A stretch of 64,000 nt of DNA from the NCBI RefSeq assembly GCF_035918395.1, contig NZ_CP142362.1:3819501-3883500 (forward strand), given 5' to 3'. Under the pieces are notes generated by a model. That model was not told the origin of the DNA. It made no database searches and worked only from the letters and a program-made list of their open reading frames with translations. The position numbers and the translations under genes are program-made. Origin of the DNA: Mycolicibacterium sp. ND9-15. GTDB taxonomy: Bacteria > Actinomycetota > Actinomycetes > Mycobacteriales > Mycobacteriaceae. This document shows positions 16,565 through 25,074 of the stretch, one piece after another. Position 1 is the stretch's first letter. Each line of letters opens with the position of its first letter.

Positions 16565-16609
16565 TTTGCTCATATGCCAGGCACGGCACGGTCGGAGACG
16601 GTATGTCCC

Positions 16610-17374
16610 ATGGAAAACGGCGAACTCTGGCTCCCAGGGGACGAACCGGGGAATACCGAGGCGCGTTTCCGCGTTGCGGCCGGTGACGAACCGCCACGCC
16701 GTGATGGCGGCTGTGATCAGGAGGATCTGACGACCACCATCAAGATGGCCCCGAGTTCCATGTCCCACCTCAAACAGTTGGCCGACGGTGACTGGGTCGA
16801 GCCTTCCGACGAACTGACCGGCACCGCGGTGTTCGACGCCACGGGCGACCAGGCGACGATGCCGTCCTGGGACGAGCTGGTGCGCCAGCACGCCGACCGG
16901 GTATACCGGCTGGCCTACCGCCTGGCGGGAAACCAGCACGACGCCGAGGACCTAACCCAGGAGACGTTCATCCGGGTGTTCCGGTCGTTGCAGAACTACC
17001 AGCCGGGCACGTTCGAGGGCTGGTTGCATCGCATCACCACGAACCTGTTCCTCGACATGGTGCGCAGGCGCGGCCGCATCCGCATGGAGGCGCTGCCCGA
17101 GGACTACGACCGGGTGCCCGCCGACGACCCGAACCCCGAACAGATCTATCACGACTCGCGGCTGGGTCCCGACCTGCAGGCGGCGCTGGATTCGCTGCCG
17201 CCGGAGTTTCGCGCCGCGGTCGTGCTGTGCGACATCGAGGGACTGTCCTACGAAGAGATCGGCGCCACGCTCGACGTGAAGCTGGGCACTGTGCGCAGCC
17301 GCATTCACCGGGGCAGGCAGGCCCTTCGTGAGTACTTGGCCAACCACAGCGACACCGCCGCCAAGACGGCCTGA
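16610..17374 (+). CDS. sigE: ECF sigma factor SigE
   Basis: 254 residues. Regions 2 (MPSWDELVRQHADRVYRL, then GNQHDAEDLTQETFIRVFRS) and 4 (LPPEFRAAVVLCDIEGLSYE, then GTVRSRIHRGRQALREYL) are almost identical to M. tuberculosis SigE, which directs the response to surface stress. The N-terminal 60 residues are variable. Start choice is uncertain: ATG 16610 has GGAGACGG upstream, while 16574, 16746 and 16761 are in-frame ATGs; alternative starts are known for M. tuberculosis sigE. Followed by rseA and htrA on the same strand. Confidence 0.95.
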   Translation: MENGELWLPGDEPGNTEARFRVAAGDEPPRRDGGCDQEDLTTTIKMAPSSMSHLKQLADGDWVEPSDELTGTAVFDATGDQATMPSWDELVRQHADRVYRLAYRLAGNQHDAEDLTQETFIRVFRSLQNYQPGTFEGWLHRITTNLFLDMVRRRGRIRMEALPEDYDRVPADDPNPEQIYHDSRLGPDLQAALDSLPPEFRAAVVLCDIEGLSYEEIGATLDVKLGTVRSRIHRGRQALREYLANHSDTAAKTA

Positions 17375-17450
17375 GGTTCCGGGCTTGTGCACAGCGCGCC
17401 GCGCTACATTCGAGTGAGCACCGCAGAAACGCAGCGAGAGGAGCTGGGCC

Positions 17451-17846
17451 ATGGTCGACCCGGGACACGTGTTCCGTCGGGCCTTCTCCTGGTTGCCCAC
17501 CCAGTTCGCGTCCCAGAGTGACGCTCCGGTCGGTCCGCGGCAGTTCGGCTCCACCGAGCACCTGTCCACCGAGGCCATCGCCGCCTTCGTGGACGGCGAA
17601 CTGCGTCTGACCCCACATCTGCGCGCCGCCCATCACTTGTCGCTGTGCCCGCAGTGTGCAGCCGAGGTCGACGCCCAGCGGCAGGCCCGCGAGGCGTTGC
17701 GGGGCTCGCGCCCTGTCGTCATGCCGAGCTCGCTGCTGGGCTTGTTGTCCGAGATCCCGCACCATGCTCCGCAGGAGCCGCCCGCCGAGACGCAGCAGTC
17801 ACAGTTTGCTGACAGCGCGGAGCGTCTCCGGCGTAAGCGCCGGTAG
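17451..17846 (+). CDS. rseA: Anti-sigma-E factor RseA
   Basis: 131 residues, orthologous to Rv1222. The zinc-binding anti-sigma (ZAS) motif is HHLSLCPQC (Hx3CxxC, about residues 60-70) after the conserved STEHLSTEAIAAFVDGEL. It binds and silences SigE; in M. tuberculosis it is released on PknB phosphorylation and ClpC1P2 proteolysis. The C-terminal tail is shorter than in M. tuberculosis and ends LRRKRR. ATG 17451 has GAGAGGAG upstream. It lies 76 bp after sigE. Confidence 0.93.
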   Translation: MVDPGHVFRRAFSWLPTQFASQSDAPVGPRQFGSTEHLSTEAIAAFVDGELRLTPHLRAAHHLSLCPQCAAEVDAQRQAREALRGSRPVVMPSSLLGLLSEIPHHAPQEPPAETQQSQFADSAERLRRKRR

Positions 17847-17915
17847 GGTAAATGCGAAAACGAGCAGCGATCTGCGCCGGCGATGGCGGGCGCCTTCACA
17901 GAGGGTGATGAACGC

Positions 17916-19400
17916 GTGACCAATCTCGACCAGAACGAGCGCGAACGCCTAAAGCCGCGCCCCGTCTCGCGTCCGCCCGTCGATCCGGTGGCGCAGCGCG
18001 CCTTCGGCAGGCCCGACGGCGTCGACGGTTCGTTCGTCGGCCTCGACAAGTACCGAGACCAGGGCGAGTACACCCCGACGAACCAGCCGCCCGACCCGGT
18101 GTTGGCCGAGGCGTTCGGCAGGCCCTACGCCGGCGGCGACTCGCTGCAACGTCATCCCGCCGACGCCGGCGCGCTGGAGGCCGAGGGTGACGCGTCCGAC
18201 GAGCCGGCCGATCCGTGGCGCGATCCGGCCGCCCCGGCCGCCCTTGGCGCCCCGGCGGTGCACGAGCCGCCGCGCTCTGCGGCAGACGTGCCGACGGGCA
18301 AGCTGGGGGTGCGCGACGTGCTGTTCGGCGGCAGGGTGTCTTATGTCGCGCTGGCGGTGCTGGCCATCGTCGCGTTGGTGATCGGCTTTGCCGGCGGCTG
18401 GGTCGGCCGCAAGACCGCCGAGGTGGTGGAGGCGTTCACCACCTCGAAGGTCACGCTCAACAACTCCGACGACGGCCCGCCACCCGAAGGTCGGATCGCG
18501 AAAGTCGCTGCAGCGGTTGCAGATTCGGTGGTCACCGTGGAGGCGACCAGCGATCAGGAAGGTTCGCAGGGCTCCGGTGTCGTGATCGACGGCCGCGGGT
18601 ACATCGTGACCAACAACCACGTGATTTCCGAAGCCGCGAACAACCCCAGCAAGTACAAGATGAAGGTCGTCTTCAACGACGGCAAGGAAGTGCCCGCCAA
18701 CCTCGTCGGTCGTGATCCCAAGACCGACCTCGCGGTGCTGAAGGTCGACAACGTGGACAACCTGACCGTCGCGCAGATGGGCGACTCGGACAAGCTGCGT
18801 GTCGGCGACGAGGTGATCGCCGCGGGCGCCCCGCTGGGCCTGCGCAGCACCGTCACCGCGGGCATCATCAGCGCGCTGCACCGCCCGGTGCCCCTGTCGG
18901 GCGACGGCTCGGACACCGACACGGTGATCGACGGTCTGCAGACAGATGCGCCGATCAACCACGGCAATTCCGGTGGCCCGCTGATCGACATGGAGGGCAA
19001 CGTGATCGGCATCAACACCGCGGGCAAGTCGCTGTCCGAGAGCGCCAGCGGACTCGGCTTCGCGATCCCGGTCAACGAGGTCAAAGCGGTCGTCGAGTCG
19101 CTGATCCGCGACGGCAAGATCGCCCACCCGACGCTGGGCCTGACCGCCCGATCGGTCAGCAACAATGTCGCATCCGGTGCGCAAGTGGCCAACGTGAAGG
19201 CCGGCAGCCCCGCGGAGAGGGCGGGGATCCTCGAGAACGACGTCGTGGTCAAGGTCGGCGATCGGACCGTGGCCGACGCCGACGAGTTCGTCGTCGCGGT
19301 GCGCCAGCTGAAGATCGGTCAGGACGCGCCGATCGAGGTGGTCCGCGACGGGCGGCGGGTGACGCTGACCGTCAATCCGGGTCCCGACAACAGCGTGTAG
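17916..19400 (+). CDS. htrA: Membrane-anchored HtrA serine protease/chaperone
   Basis: 494 residues (Rv1223). An N-terminal cytosolic Pro/Asp-rich region of about 130 residues with the repeated FGRPxxGxxS motif is followed by one transmembrane helix (VALAVLAIVALVIGFAGG). The trypsin-like domain has the triad His235 (NNHV), Asp271 (KTDLAV) and Ser352 (NHGNSGGP), and a single C-terminal PDZ domain follows. GTG 17916 is chosen for GAGGG 10 nt upstream; ATG 17883 is possible. It degrades damaged envelope proteins and is the typical SigE-region partner. The stop is 2 bp before tatB. Confidence 0.93.
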   Translation: MTNLDQNERERLKPRPVSRPPVDPVAQRAFGRPDGVDGSFVGLDKYRDQGEYTPTNQPPDPVLAEAFGRPYAGGDSLQRHPADAGALEAEGDASDEPADPWRDPAAPAALGAPAVHEPPRSAADVPTGKLGVRDVLFGGRVSYVALAVLAIVALVIGFAGGWVGRKTAEVVEAFTTSKVTLNNSDDGPPPEGRIAKVAAAVADSVVTVEATSDQEGSQGSGVVIDGRGYIVTNNHVISEAANNPSKYKMKVVFNDGKEVPANLVGRDPKTDLAVLKVDNVDNLTVAQMGDSDKLRVGDEVIAAGAPLGLRSTVTAGIISALHRPVPLSGDGSDTDTVIDGLQTDAPINHGNSGGPLIDMEGNVIGINTAGKSLSESASGLGFAIPVNEVKAVVESLIRDGKIAHPTLGLTARSVSNNVASGAQVANVKAGSPAERAGILENDVVVKVGDRTVADADEFVVAVRQLKIGQDAPIEVVRDGRRVTLTVNPGPDNSV

Positions 19401-19402
19401 CC

Positions 19403-19807
19403 GTGTTCGCCAACGTCGGCTGGGGCGAGATGCTGATCCTGGTGATCGCCGGTCTGGTGATCCTCGGGCCCGAGCGTCTGCCCGGCGCGATCCGGTGGAC
19501 GACGGGTGCGCTGCGGCAGGCTCGCGATTACATCAGCGGGGCCACCAGCCAACTGCGCGAGGACCTCGGGCCGGAGTTCGACGACCTGCGCGAGCCGCTG
19601 AGTGAACTCAACAAATTGCGGGGGATGACGCCGCGCGCCGCCCTCACCAAGCACCTGCTCGACGGGGACGACTCGCTGTTCACCGGGAATTTCGACCGGC
19701 CGGCCGACAAACCGCTCAGCTCACCGGCGCCGACCCCGCAAGCCGCGGATACGCCCACGGCCCCGGATACACTCGCGACGACGCCGTTCGACACCGACGC
19801 GACCTAG
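19403..19807 (+). CDS. tatB: Sec-independent protein translocase subunit TatB
   Basis: 134 residues (Rv1224). The N-terminal helix GEMLILVIAGLVILGPERLP ends in the conserved Pro-hinge, followed by an amphipathic helix and a disordered Pro/Thr-rich tail. It forms the twin-arginine translocon with TatA and TatC, encoded elsewhere. GTG 19403 lies 2 bp after htrA, so the two are probably co-transcribed. Confidence 0.92.
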   Translation: MFANVGWGEMLILVIAGLVILGPERLPGAIRWTTGALRQARDYISGATSQLREDLGPEFDDLREPLSELNKLRGMTPRAALTKHLLDGDDSLFTGNFDRPADKPLSSPAPTPQAADTPTAPDTLATTPFDTDAT

Positions 19808-19824
19808 CGCCTCGACGCCCGGGC

Positions 19825-20469
19825 TCAGATGAAGTACTGCTCGTCTCCGGACGGATATCCGCCGCCGTTGGTGGCGATGTGGACATGATCGAAGTGATTG
19901 GCGGTCTCGTTGCCGTAGTCCGCCGTCCAACTCGGCGCGCCGACGCCCGGATAGAAGCCCTGCCGCCAGATCACGTGGATCACGCCCCAGCGTTTTGCGT
20001 TCGCCAGGGCGAACCCGGCGATCTGGTTTCCGAGTGCGATGCCCTCTTCGCTGCCGTGGTTCGGGATCATCACGTCGAGGGCCAAGCCGTTTGGATGCCA
20101 CTTCAGCGGATCCTGGCGATACCCGCCGATCGTCGTGACCTCGGGGAACAACACGCTGATAGCGCGGGCCACCCGAATGGTGTTGATTTGTAAGCCGCTT
20201 TCGGGCGCGATCCCGGCGGGCAACGCGAACGGGATTGCCGCGCTGGCGACGGGTGCACTGGCCGCGAGCAACTCGGCTTCGGTGGGACTGTTGACCGACG
20301 GCGCATCTGTCGGCGCAGCTTGGGGCACCGCGGCCGACGCGACCGGATTGTGCGCGGGCTGTTCGGCGGTCTGGGCCTGGAACAGGGCGGCCGAAAGCGC
20401 AATCGAGGCGACCAAGGCCAACAACCGACCCCGCCCCTTGGCTAACACCGTCCTACCCACGAACAGCAC
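19825..20469 (-). CDS. Secreted M15/LAS-like (ARB-07466-type) domain protein
   Basis: 214 residues. A signal sequence (RLLALVASIALSAALFQAQTAEQ) is followed by an Ala/Pro-rich linker and a C-terminal domain of about 110 residues. The motifs GGYRQD, HPNGLALDVMIPNHG and NHFDHVHI reproduce the HxxxxxxD and HxH zinc ligands of LAS (VanY/D-Ala-D-Ala carboxypeptidase-like) peptidases, so a cell-wall role is plausible. Activity is not established. It is convergent with tatB (17 bp gap) and replaces the Rv1225c-Rv1228 genes of M. tuberculosis at this place. Confidence 0.75.
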   Translation of the reverse strand: MLFVGRTVLAKGRGRLLALVASIALSAALFQAQTAEQPAHNPVASAAVPQAAPTDAPSVNSPTEAELLAASAPVASAAIPFALPAGIAPESGLQINTIRVARAISVLFPEVTTIGGYRQDPLKWHPNGLALDVMIPNHGSEEGIALGNQIAGFALANAKRWGVIHVIWRQGFYPGVGAPSWTADYGNETANHFDHVHIATNGGGYPSGDEQYFI

Positions 20470-20523
20470 TGTATCGCCTTGTCCAACAGGCTGTGACGGA
20501 CTTCGCCGTCGGACACGAGACCG

Positions 20524-21666
20524 TTATCGACCGGCGGGGTCCAGTCCCAGCGACATGCCCGCCAGTCCCCGCTTGCGACTGGCCAGGGCGTCGGCTACCC
20601 CGCGCAACTCCTTGCCCGAAGCGGAATCCGGCGCCGAGAGCACCAGCGGGACGCCGGAGTCGCCGGCTGTCACCAGAGCCGGGTCGAGCGGCACTTGGCC
20701 GAGCAAAGGCACGTCGGCGCCGATCGCGCGCGATAACCGCTCCGCGACCTGCTTGCCCCCGCCTTCGCCGAAGATCTGCATGGTCGTGCCGTCGGGGAGC
20801 AGCAGCCCCGACATGTTCTCCACCACGCCGACGATGCGCTGTCGGGTCTGTAGGGCGATCGCGCCGGCCCGCTCGGCCACTTCGGCGGCCGCCAGTTGCG
20901 GCGTCGTCACCACCAGAATCTCCGCGCCCGGGATCAACTGCGCCACCGAGATCGCGACATCGCCGGTGCCCGGCGGCAGGTCGAGCAGCAGCACATCGAG
21001 GTCGCCCCAGTAGACGTCGGCGAGAAACTGCTGCAATGCTCGGTGCAGCATCGGGCCGCGCCACACCACGGGCGTGTTGCCCTGGGTGAACATCGCGATC
21101 GAGATGACGCGCACATCGTGGGCCACGGGCGGCAGGATCATCGACTCGACCTGAGTGGGCCGGTCCGTGACGCCCATCATGCGCGGGACGGAATGCCCGT
21201 AGATGTCGGCGTCCAGCACGCCGACCGACATCCCGCGCGCGGCCATCGCCGCCGCGAGGTTCACGGTGATGCTGGACTTGCCGACACCGCCTTTGCCGGA
21301 GGCCACCGCGTAAACCCGGGTCAGCGAGCCGGGTTGAGCGAAGGGGATGACCGGCTCGCGCGAGTCGCCACGCAGTTGCTTGCGCAGTTCGGTGCGTTGT
21401 TCGTCGTTCATGACGTCGAGGCTGACTCGGACGGCTCCGGTGCCGGGGACGTCGGCGACGGCCCGACTGACCTGATCAGAGATCTCGGTCTTCTTCGGGC
21501 ACGCGGCGGTGGTCAGGTACACCTCGACATGGACTGCGCCGTCGGGCTCGACGGTGACGTTCTTGACCATGCCGAGTTCGGTGATCGGCCGCCGCAGCTC
21601 CGGGTCGATGACCTTGGCCAGCGCACGGCGAACCGCGGCTTCCAGCTCAGGGGGCGATTGAGACAT
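20524..21666 (-). CDS. mrp: Mrp/ApbC-family P-loop ATPase, iron-sulfur carrier type
   Basis: 380 residues (Rv1229c). The N-terminal MIP18/DUF59 domain has its conserved cysteine in TTAACPKK (about residue 56). The C-terminal ATPase has a deviant Walker A, SGKGGVGKSS (123-132), and LLLDLPPGTGD. The CxxC pair that binds Fe-S in ApbC/Ind1 after ENMS is absent: the segment reads ENMSGLLLPDGTTMQIFGEGGG-like. GTG 21669 directly upstream is an alternative start; a TAGACT -10 lies 5-8 nt before these starts. The role in Fe-S maturation is inferred from the family. Confidence 0.88.
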   Translation of the reverse strand: MSQSPPELEAAVRRALAKVIDPELRRPITELGMVKNVTVEPDGAVHVEVYLTTAACPKKTEISDQVSRAVADVPGTGAVRVSLDVMNDEQRTELRKQLRGDSREPVIPFAQPGSLTRVYAVASGKGGVGKSSITVNLAAAMAARGMSVGVLDADIYGHSVPRMMGVTDRPTQVESMILPPVAHDVRVISIAMFTQGNTPVVWRGPMLHRALQQFLADVYWGDLDVLLLDLPPGTGDVAISVAQLIPGAEILVVTTPQLAAAEVAERAGAIALQTRQRIVGVVENMSGLLLPDGTTMQIFGEGGGKQVAERLSRAIGADVPLLGQVPLDPALVTAGDSGVPLVLSAPDSASGKELRGVADALASRKRGLAGMSLGLDPAGR

Positions 21667-21700
21667 CACCGTCGAGTCTAGGCCGACGCGACGGCGGTCT

Positions 21701-23074
21701 CTAACCGACGGGTGCGGGTTCGGGTTGGGATGCCGGTCCGGGTGCCTCCGCCGGTCCCGGTGCTTGCGCTGATGCGGGCGCCGGTGCGGGTGCGGGCCCG
21801 GGCGGCGGTGCGATCGGAGCTGGCGGTGCCAGCGGAGCCGGACCGGGCGGGAGCAACGGCTGGGCGACCGCAGGCCCGCCGAGCGCGGGCTGCAGCGGCG
21901 GCGCCGGGTTGTCCTCGATGCAGAACACCGCGCACTCGGGCTTCGGCGGCTGCATCCACGGCGGTGTCCATGGCGGTGGCTGCGGTGGCGCCTGGGGCGT
22001 CGCCGGTGCTTGCGGAACGGGTCCCGGCAGCGGTCCGAGCCGCTGACCTGGGGCGAAGCCCGGTATGTTACCGATCTGGCTGGCGACGGCGTCACGCTCG
22101 AGCAAGGGCATCAGGGCCAGTGGGTCGTTGGCGGGCAGGCCGAGCGCGTTGATCGGCAGCCCCGGTCCGAGCCCCTGGTACTCGGTGAGGTCGGTGAGGT
22201 GCACGTTGCCGGTCGAAGCAGAATCGAGCGTGGGAACCGATCCGGTGATCGGGGGCAGATCCATCGGCACCACGCCGGTGGCGTAGGCCGCCGCCCAGCC
22301 CAGCACGTTGCGGGCGTAGGCCACCGAGTTGTTGTAACGCAGGATCGCCGACATCACGTGGGACGGGTCGCGCAGGTTCATGTTCCCGCTGCACAGATAA
22401 CGCGCGGCGGCCAGGGTCGAGTCGAACAAGTTCTGCACTTCGGCCTTGCCGTCGCCGTCACCGTCGGAGGCGTAGCGCGACCAGGTGCCCGGAAGGAACT
22501 GCATGGGTCCCATCGCGCGGGCGTAGGTGACCCGGTTGGCGGTGCGGCTCTGCACGATGACTTCGTTGCCGGGCAGCGTGCCGTCCAGAGCCGGGCCGAA
22601 GATGGGGCGAACCGCGGTGCCGCTGGCATCGGTCGCGCCTCCGTTGGCGTGCATCGACTCGATACGGCCGATACCGGCCAATAGGTTCCAGCTGATGCCG
22701 CAACCGGGGTAGGCCGCGGCCATCATGCGTTCGGCGTTGCGGTAGGCCGACAGGGCCATCGCCGGAATACCCAGTGCCCCAGGCGAATTGACGACGGCCG
22801 CAGGTGGGGGAGAAGATGCCGTCGAGGCGGCGATGTGGAACGCGCTCGGCGTCTTGGTGACCGCGACCACCGACGCGCCGGACCGGGCGCCCGGTGACGG
22901 TTCCACCGCGGCCAGCGGCGTCACCGCAGCGTCGGAGACCGGCGTGCGTGGCGAAGGCGCAGATGCGCCGACGCTGCCTGCCAGAATGACCGGGGCGATG
23001 ATCGCCACACCGAGGCCGGCGCGCATGCGGTTGGCAGAAACCAGCTCCTGGACTCGAGGGCCCGGGAGACGCAT
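21701..23074 (-). CDS. Secreted lytic transglycosylase, SLT-like (Rv1230c type)
   Basis: 457 residues. An N-terminal hydrophobic segment (GLGVAIIAPVILAGSVGASA) is a signal or anchor, and a linker of about 70 residues follows. The lysozyme-like domain has the catalytic Glu in IGRIESMH (about 138), then AMGPMQFLPGTWSRYASDGDGDG and AILRYNNS. The last 130 residues are extremely Pro/Ala-rich with a lone Cys pair (ECAVFCIED). It cleaves peptidoglycan glycan strands by family analogy. ATG 23074 is preferred over GTG 23131. A CRP-like site lies about 90 bp upstream. Confidence 0.85.
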   Translation of the reverse strand: MRLPGPRVQELVSANRMRAGLGVAIIAPVILAGSVGASAPSPRTPVSDAAVTPLAAVEPSPGARSGASVVAVTKTPSAFHIAASTASSPPPAAVVNSPGALGIPAMALSAYRNAERMMAAAYPGCGISWNLLAGIGRIESMHANGGATDASGTAVRPIFGPALDGTLPGNEVIVQSRTANRVTYARAMGPMQFLPGTWSRYASDGDGDGKAEVQNLFDSTLAAARYLCSGNMNLRDPSHVMSAILRYNNSVAYARNVLGWAAAYATGVVPMDLPPITGSVPTLDSASTGNVHLTDLTEYQGLGPGLPINALGLPANDPLALMPLLERDAVASQIGNIPGFAPGQRLGPLPGPVPQAPATPQAPPQPPPWTPPWMQPPKPECAVFCIEDNPAPPLQPALGGPAVAQPLLPPGPAPLAPPAPIAPPPGPAPAPAPASAQAPGPAEAPGPASQPEPAPVG

Positions 23075-23159
23075 GAGGCGCCCCGTTTGGCGCCGCACGG
23101 CCCGCAGGGCGGCTCCTCCCCTTATGTGCACTCAACCGTCCTTGGGTCTGCGATCACTT

Positions 23160-23175
23160 TGTGAACCAAGTCACC
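23160..23175. promoter_or_regulatory. CRP-like binding site upstream of the transglycosylase gene
   Basis: TGTGA-ACCAAG-TCACC matches the CRP consensus TGTGA-N6-TCACA at nine of ten arm positions. It lies 86-101 bp before the transglycosylase start in an intergenic gap and 37 bp past the end of the upstream DUF1003 gene. Mycobacterial CRP (Rv3676 type) controls the resuscitation factor rpfA, another cell-wall hydrolase. Confidence 0.55.
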
Positions 23176-23211
23176 ATACCTACTAAGCAATCGCCGCGTT
23201 GCAGCAATGCG

Positions 23212-23760
23212 TTAGCTGCCTGCACCCGACTTTTTGGTTCGGCGCTCACCCGGATTGGCCCGACCGGCGCCGTCGTCGCCCGGATCCGGCGGCGGTTGCT
23301 GCAGCTGAGCCAGCATCTCGCGCATCTCCTCGAGCTCCCGACGCAGGTAGTCGCGGGTCACGACCTCACCGATCGCCAACCGCAGCGCCGCCAGTTCGCG
23401 AGCCAGGTATTCGGTGTCGGCCTTGGTCTGCAGGGCGCGGCGGCGGTCCTCGTCGAGCGATACCCGGTCCCGGTTCTCCTGACGGTTCTGCGCCAGCAGG
23501 ATCAGTGGCGCCGCATACGCCGCCTGCGTGGAGAACGCGAGGTTGAGCAGGATGAACGGATACGGGTCCCAGCGCAGGCCGACGGCGAACAGGTTCAGCG
23601 CGATCCAGACGATCACGATGATGGTCTGCCAGGCCAGGTAGCGCCCGGTGCCCAGGTACCGGGCGATCGACTCGCTGAAGTTCCCGACCGCTTCGGGATC
23701 GACGTTGAAGGAGAACCGCCGAGAGGCCAGCGGCGTGTCGAGTCGGCTGCGGTCGGTCAT
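23212..23760 (-). CDS. DUF1003 membrane protein (Rv1231c type)
   Basis: 182 residues. Two transmembrane helices (about 42-62 and 69-92) contain the DUF1003 signatures FILLNLAFSTQAAYAAPLIL and QNRQENRDR. A C-terminal coiled-coil segment (RRELEEMREMLAQLQQ) and basic tail follow. ATG overlaps the stop of the upstream MgtE-N/CBS gene (ATGA), so the two products are made together. No biochemical function is established for the family. Confidence 0.85.
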   Translation of the reverse strand: MTDRSRLDTPLASRRFSFNVDPEAVGNFSESIARYLGTGRYLAWQTIIVIVWIALNLFAVGLRWDPYPFILLNLAFSTQAAYAAPLILLAQNRQENRDRVSLDEDRRRALQTKADTEYLARELAALRLAIGEVVTRDYLRRELEEMREMLAQLQQPPPDPGDDGAGRANPGERRTKKSGAGS

Positions 23761-25049
23761 GAGGTCCCTTCCACGCCGGTCAACTCGGGCTCGCCGGTCT
23801 CACGCCAGTCGTGGGGCAGCAGGTGGTCGAGCACGTCGTCGACGGAGACCGCGCCCAGCAGGTGGTTCTGCTCGTCGACGACCGGCCCGCAAACCAGGTT
23901 GTAGGCGGCGAAGTATCGCGTCACCGCCCCCAGGGAGTCCTCGGGCGACAGGTTCGGCAGGTCGGTGTCCACGATGCCGCTGACCAGGTCCGCGGGCGGC
24001 TCGCGCAGCAGCCGCTGCAGGTGCACACAGCCCAGGTAGTGGCCGGTGGGGGTGGCTGTCGGGGGCCGGCTGACGAACACCAATGAGGCCAGCGCCGGGG
24101 TGAGGTCAGGGTCGCGGACCCGTGCCAATGCCTCGGCGACCGTGGTGTCCGGTGCCACCACGATGGGTCCGGACGTCATCAGACCGCCCGCGGTGTCGGG
24201 GGAGTGCGACAGCAGACGGCGAACGTCCTCCGAATCCTCGGGGTCCATGCGGCGCAGGAACTGCTCGGCGTCGGTCGGCGTCATCGACCCCAGCAGGTCG
24301 GCCGCGTCGTCGGGGTCCATCGCCTCGAGGACGTCCGGGGCCCGCTCGGCCGGCAGCCGCCTCAGCACGTCAAGCTGATCGTCCTCGGGCAACTCCTGCA
24401 GCACGTCGGCCAGTCGCTCGTCGTCGAGGGCGTTGACCACCTCGTATCGGCGCTTGGCCGGCAGTTCCCGGATGGCCTCGGCCACCTCGACCGCGCGCTG
24501 GCCCGCGAACTGATCGAGCAGTTGCGCGACGCCCTGGTCGGGCATCGCGAGCCCGGACGGTGTCAACCCGTGCACGTGCTGCCAGTCCACGACGTGCACG
24601 TTGCTGCGCCTGCCGAGCCGTCGGTGTGGGCGGACCGCGACCTTGGTGACCGTCCAGTCGCGGGTGCGTGTCTGCTCGATGCCGAGGTCGACCACGATCA
24701 CGTCGACGTTCGCCAGCTGCGGCAGGTCGGGATCGTCGACGCGCACCGGTGTTTCGATCACCTGTCCGAGGACGAGCACCTCACCCGGGCGTTGCGCGAA
24801 CCGGCGCAACGACACACTGCCGGTGGCAAGCGTCACGGCGCCGGGCTCGATCGACGTCACCCGCAGGATGGGCACGAAAATCCTTCGCCGCGTAAGTAAT
24901 TCGACCACCAAGCCGAGCACGCGCGGTTGCTGGCGCACGAGACTGATGCTGACCACCACGTCGCGGACGCGGCCGATGGACTCCCCGTCGGGGCCCAGCA
25001 CCACCATTCCCGCGAGTCGGGCCGCATAGACCCTGTTCACCGCCGCCAT
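23757..25049 (-). CDS. PRC-barrel/MgtE-N/CBS-domain protein without a transport domain (Rv1232c type)
   Basis: 430 residues, predicted soluble. Residues 1-75 resemble a PRC-barrel (VVLGPDGESIGRVRDVVV). Residues 165-285 are an MgtE intracellular N-domain superhelix (repeated LPEDDQLDVLRRLP and DPDDAADLLGSM units), and residues 285-415 are a CBS pair. This is the Mg2+-sensing half of MgtE, but the five-helix channel domain is missing. It is coupled to DUF1003, suggesting a Mg2+- or nucleotide-responsive sensor with a separate membrane partner (inference). Its ATG overlaps the region in front of the divergent lyase gene. Confidence 0.85.
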   Translation of the reverse strand: MAAVNRVYAARLAGMVVLGPDGESIGRVRDVVVSISLVRQQPRVLGLVVELLTRRRIFVPILRVTSIEPGAVTLATGSVSLRRFAQRPGEVLVLGQVIETPVRVDDPDLPQLANVDVIVVDLGIEQTRTRDWTVTKVAVRPHRRLGRRSNVHVVDWQHVHGLTPSGLAMPDQGVAQLLDQFAGQRAVEVAEAIRELPAKRRYEVVNALDDERLADVLQELPEDDQLDVLRRLPAERAPDVLEAMDPDDAADLLGSMTPTDAEQFLRRMDPEDSEDVRRLLSHSPDTAGGLMTSGPIVVAPDTTVAEALARVRDPDLTPALASLVFVSRPPTATPTGHYLGCVHLQRLLREPPADLVSGIVDTDLPNLSPEDSLGAVTRYFAAYNLVCGPVVDEQNHLLGAVSVDDVLDHLLPHDWRETGEPELTGVEGTS

Positions 25050-25074
25050 GACTCAAAGGGTAAAGAGTGTAGTC

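Noticed and set aside
21701..22095. Pro-rich frame upstream of mrp as a fused N-terminal domain of Mrp
   Set aside because: The sequence is the proline-rich tail of the transglycosylase read in another frame; Mrp homology starts at 21666.
25048..25074. ATG 25048 as the start of the lyase gene
   Set aside because: It shares bases with the start codon of the divergent MgtE-N/CBS gene and adds nine residues not typical of the family.
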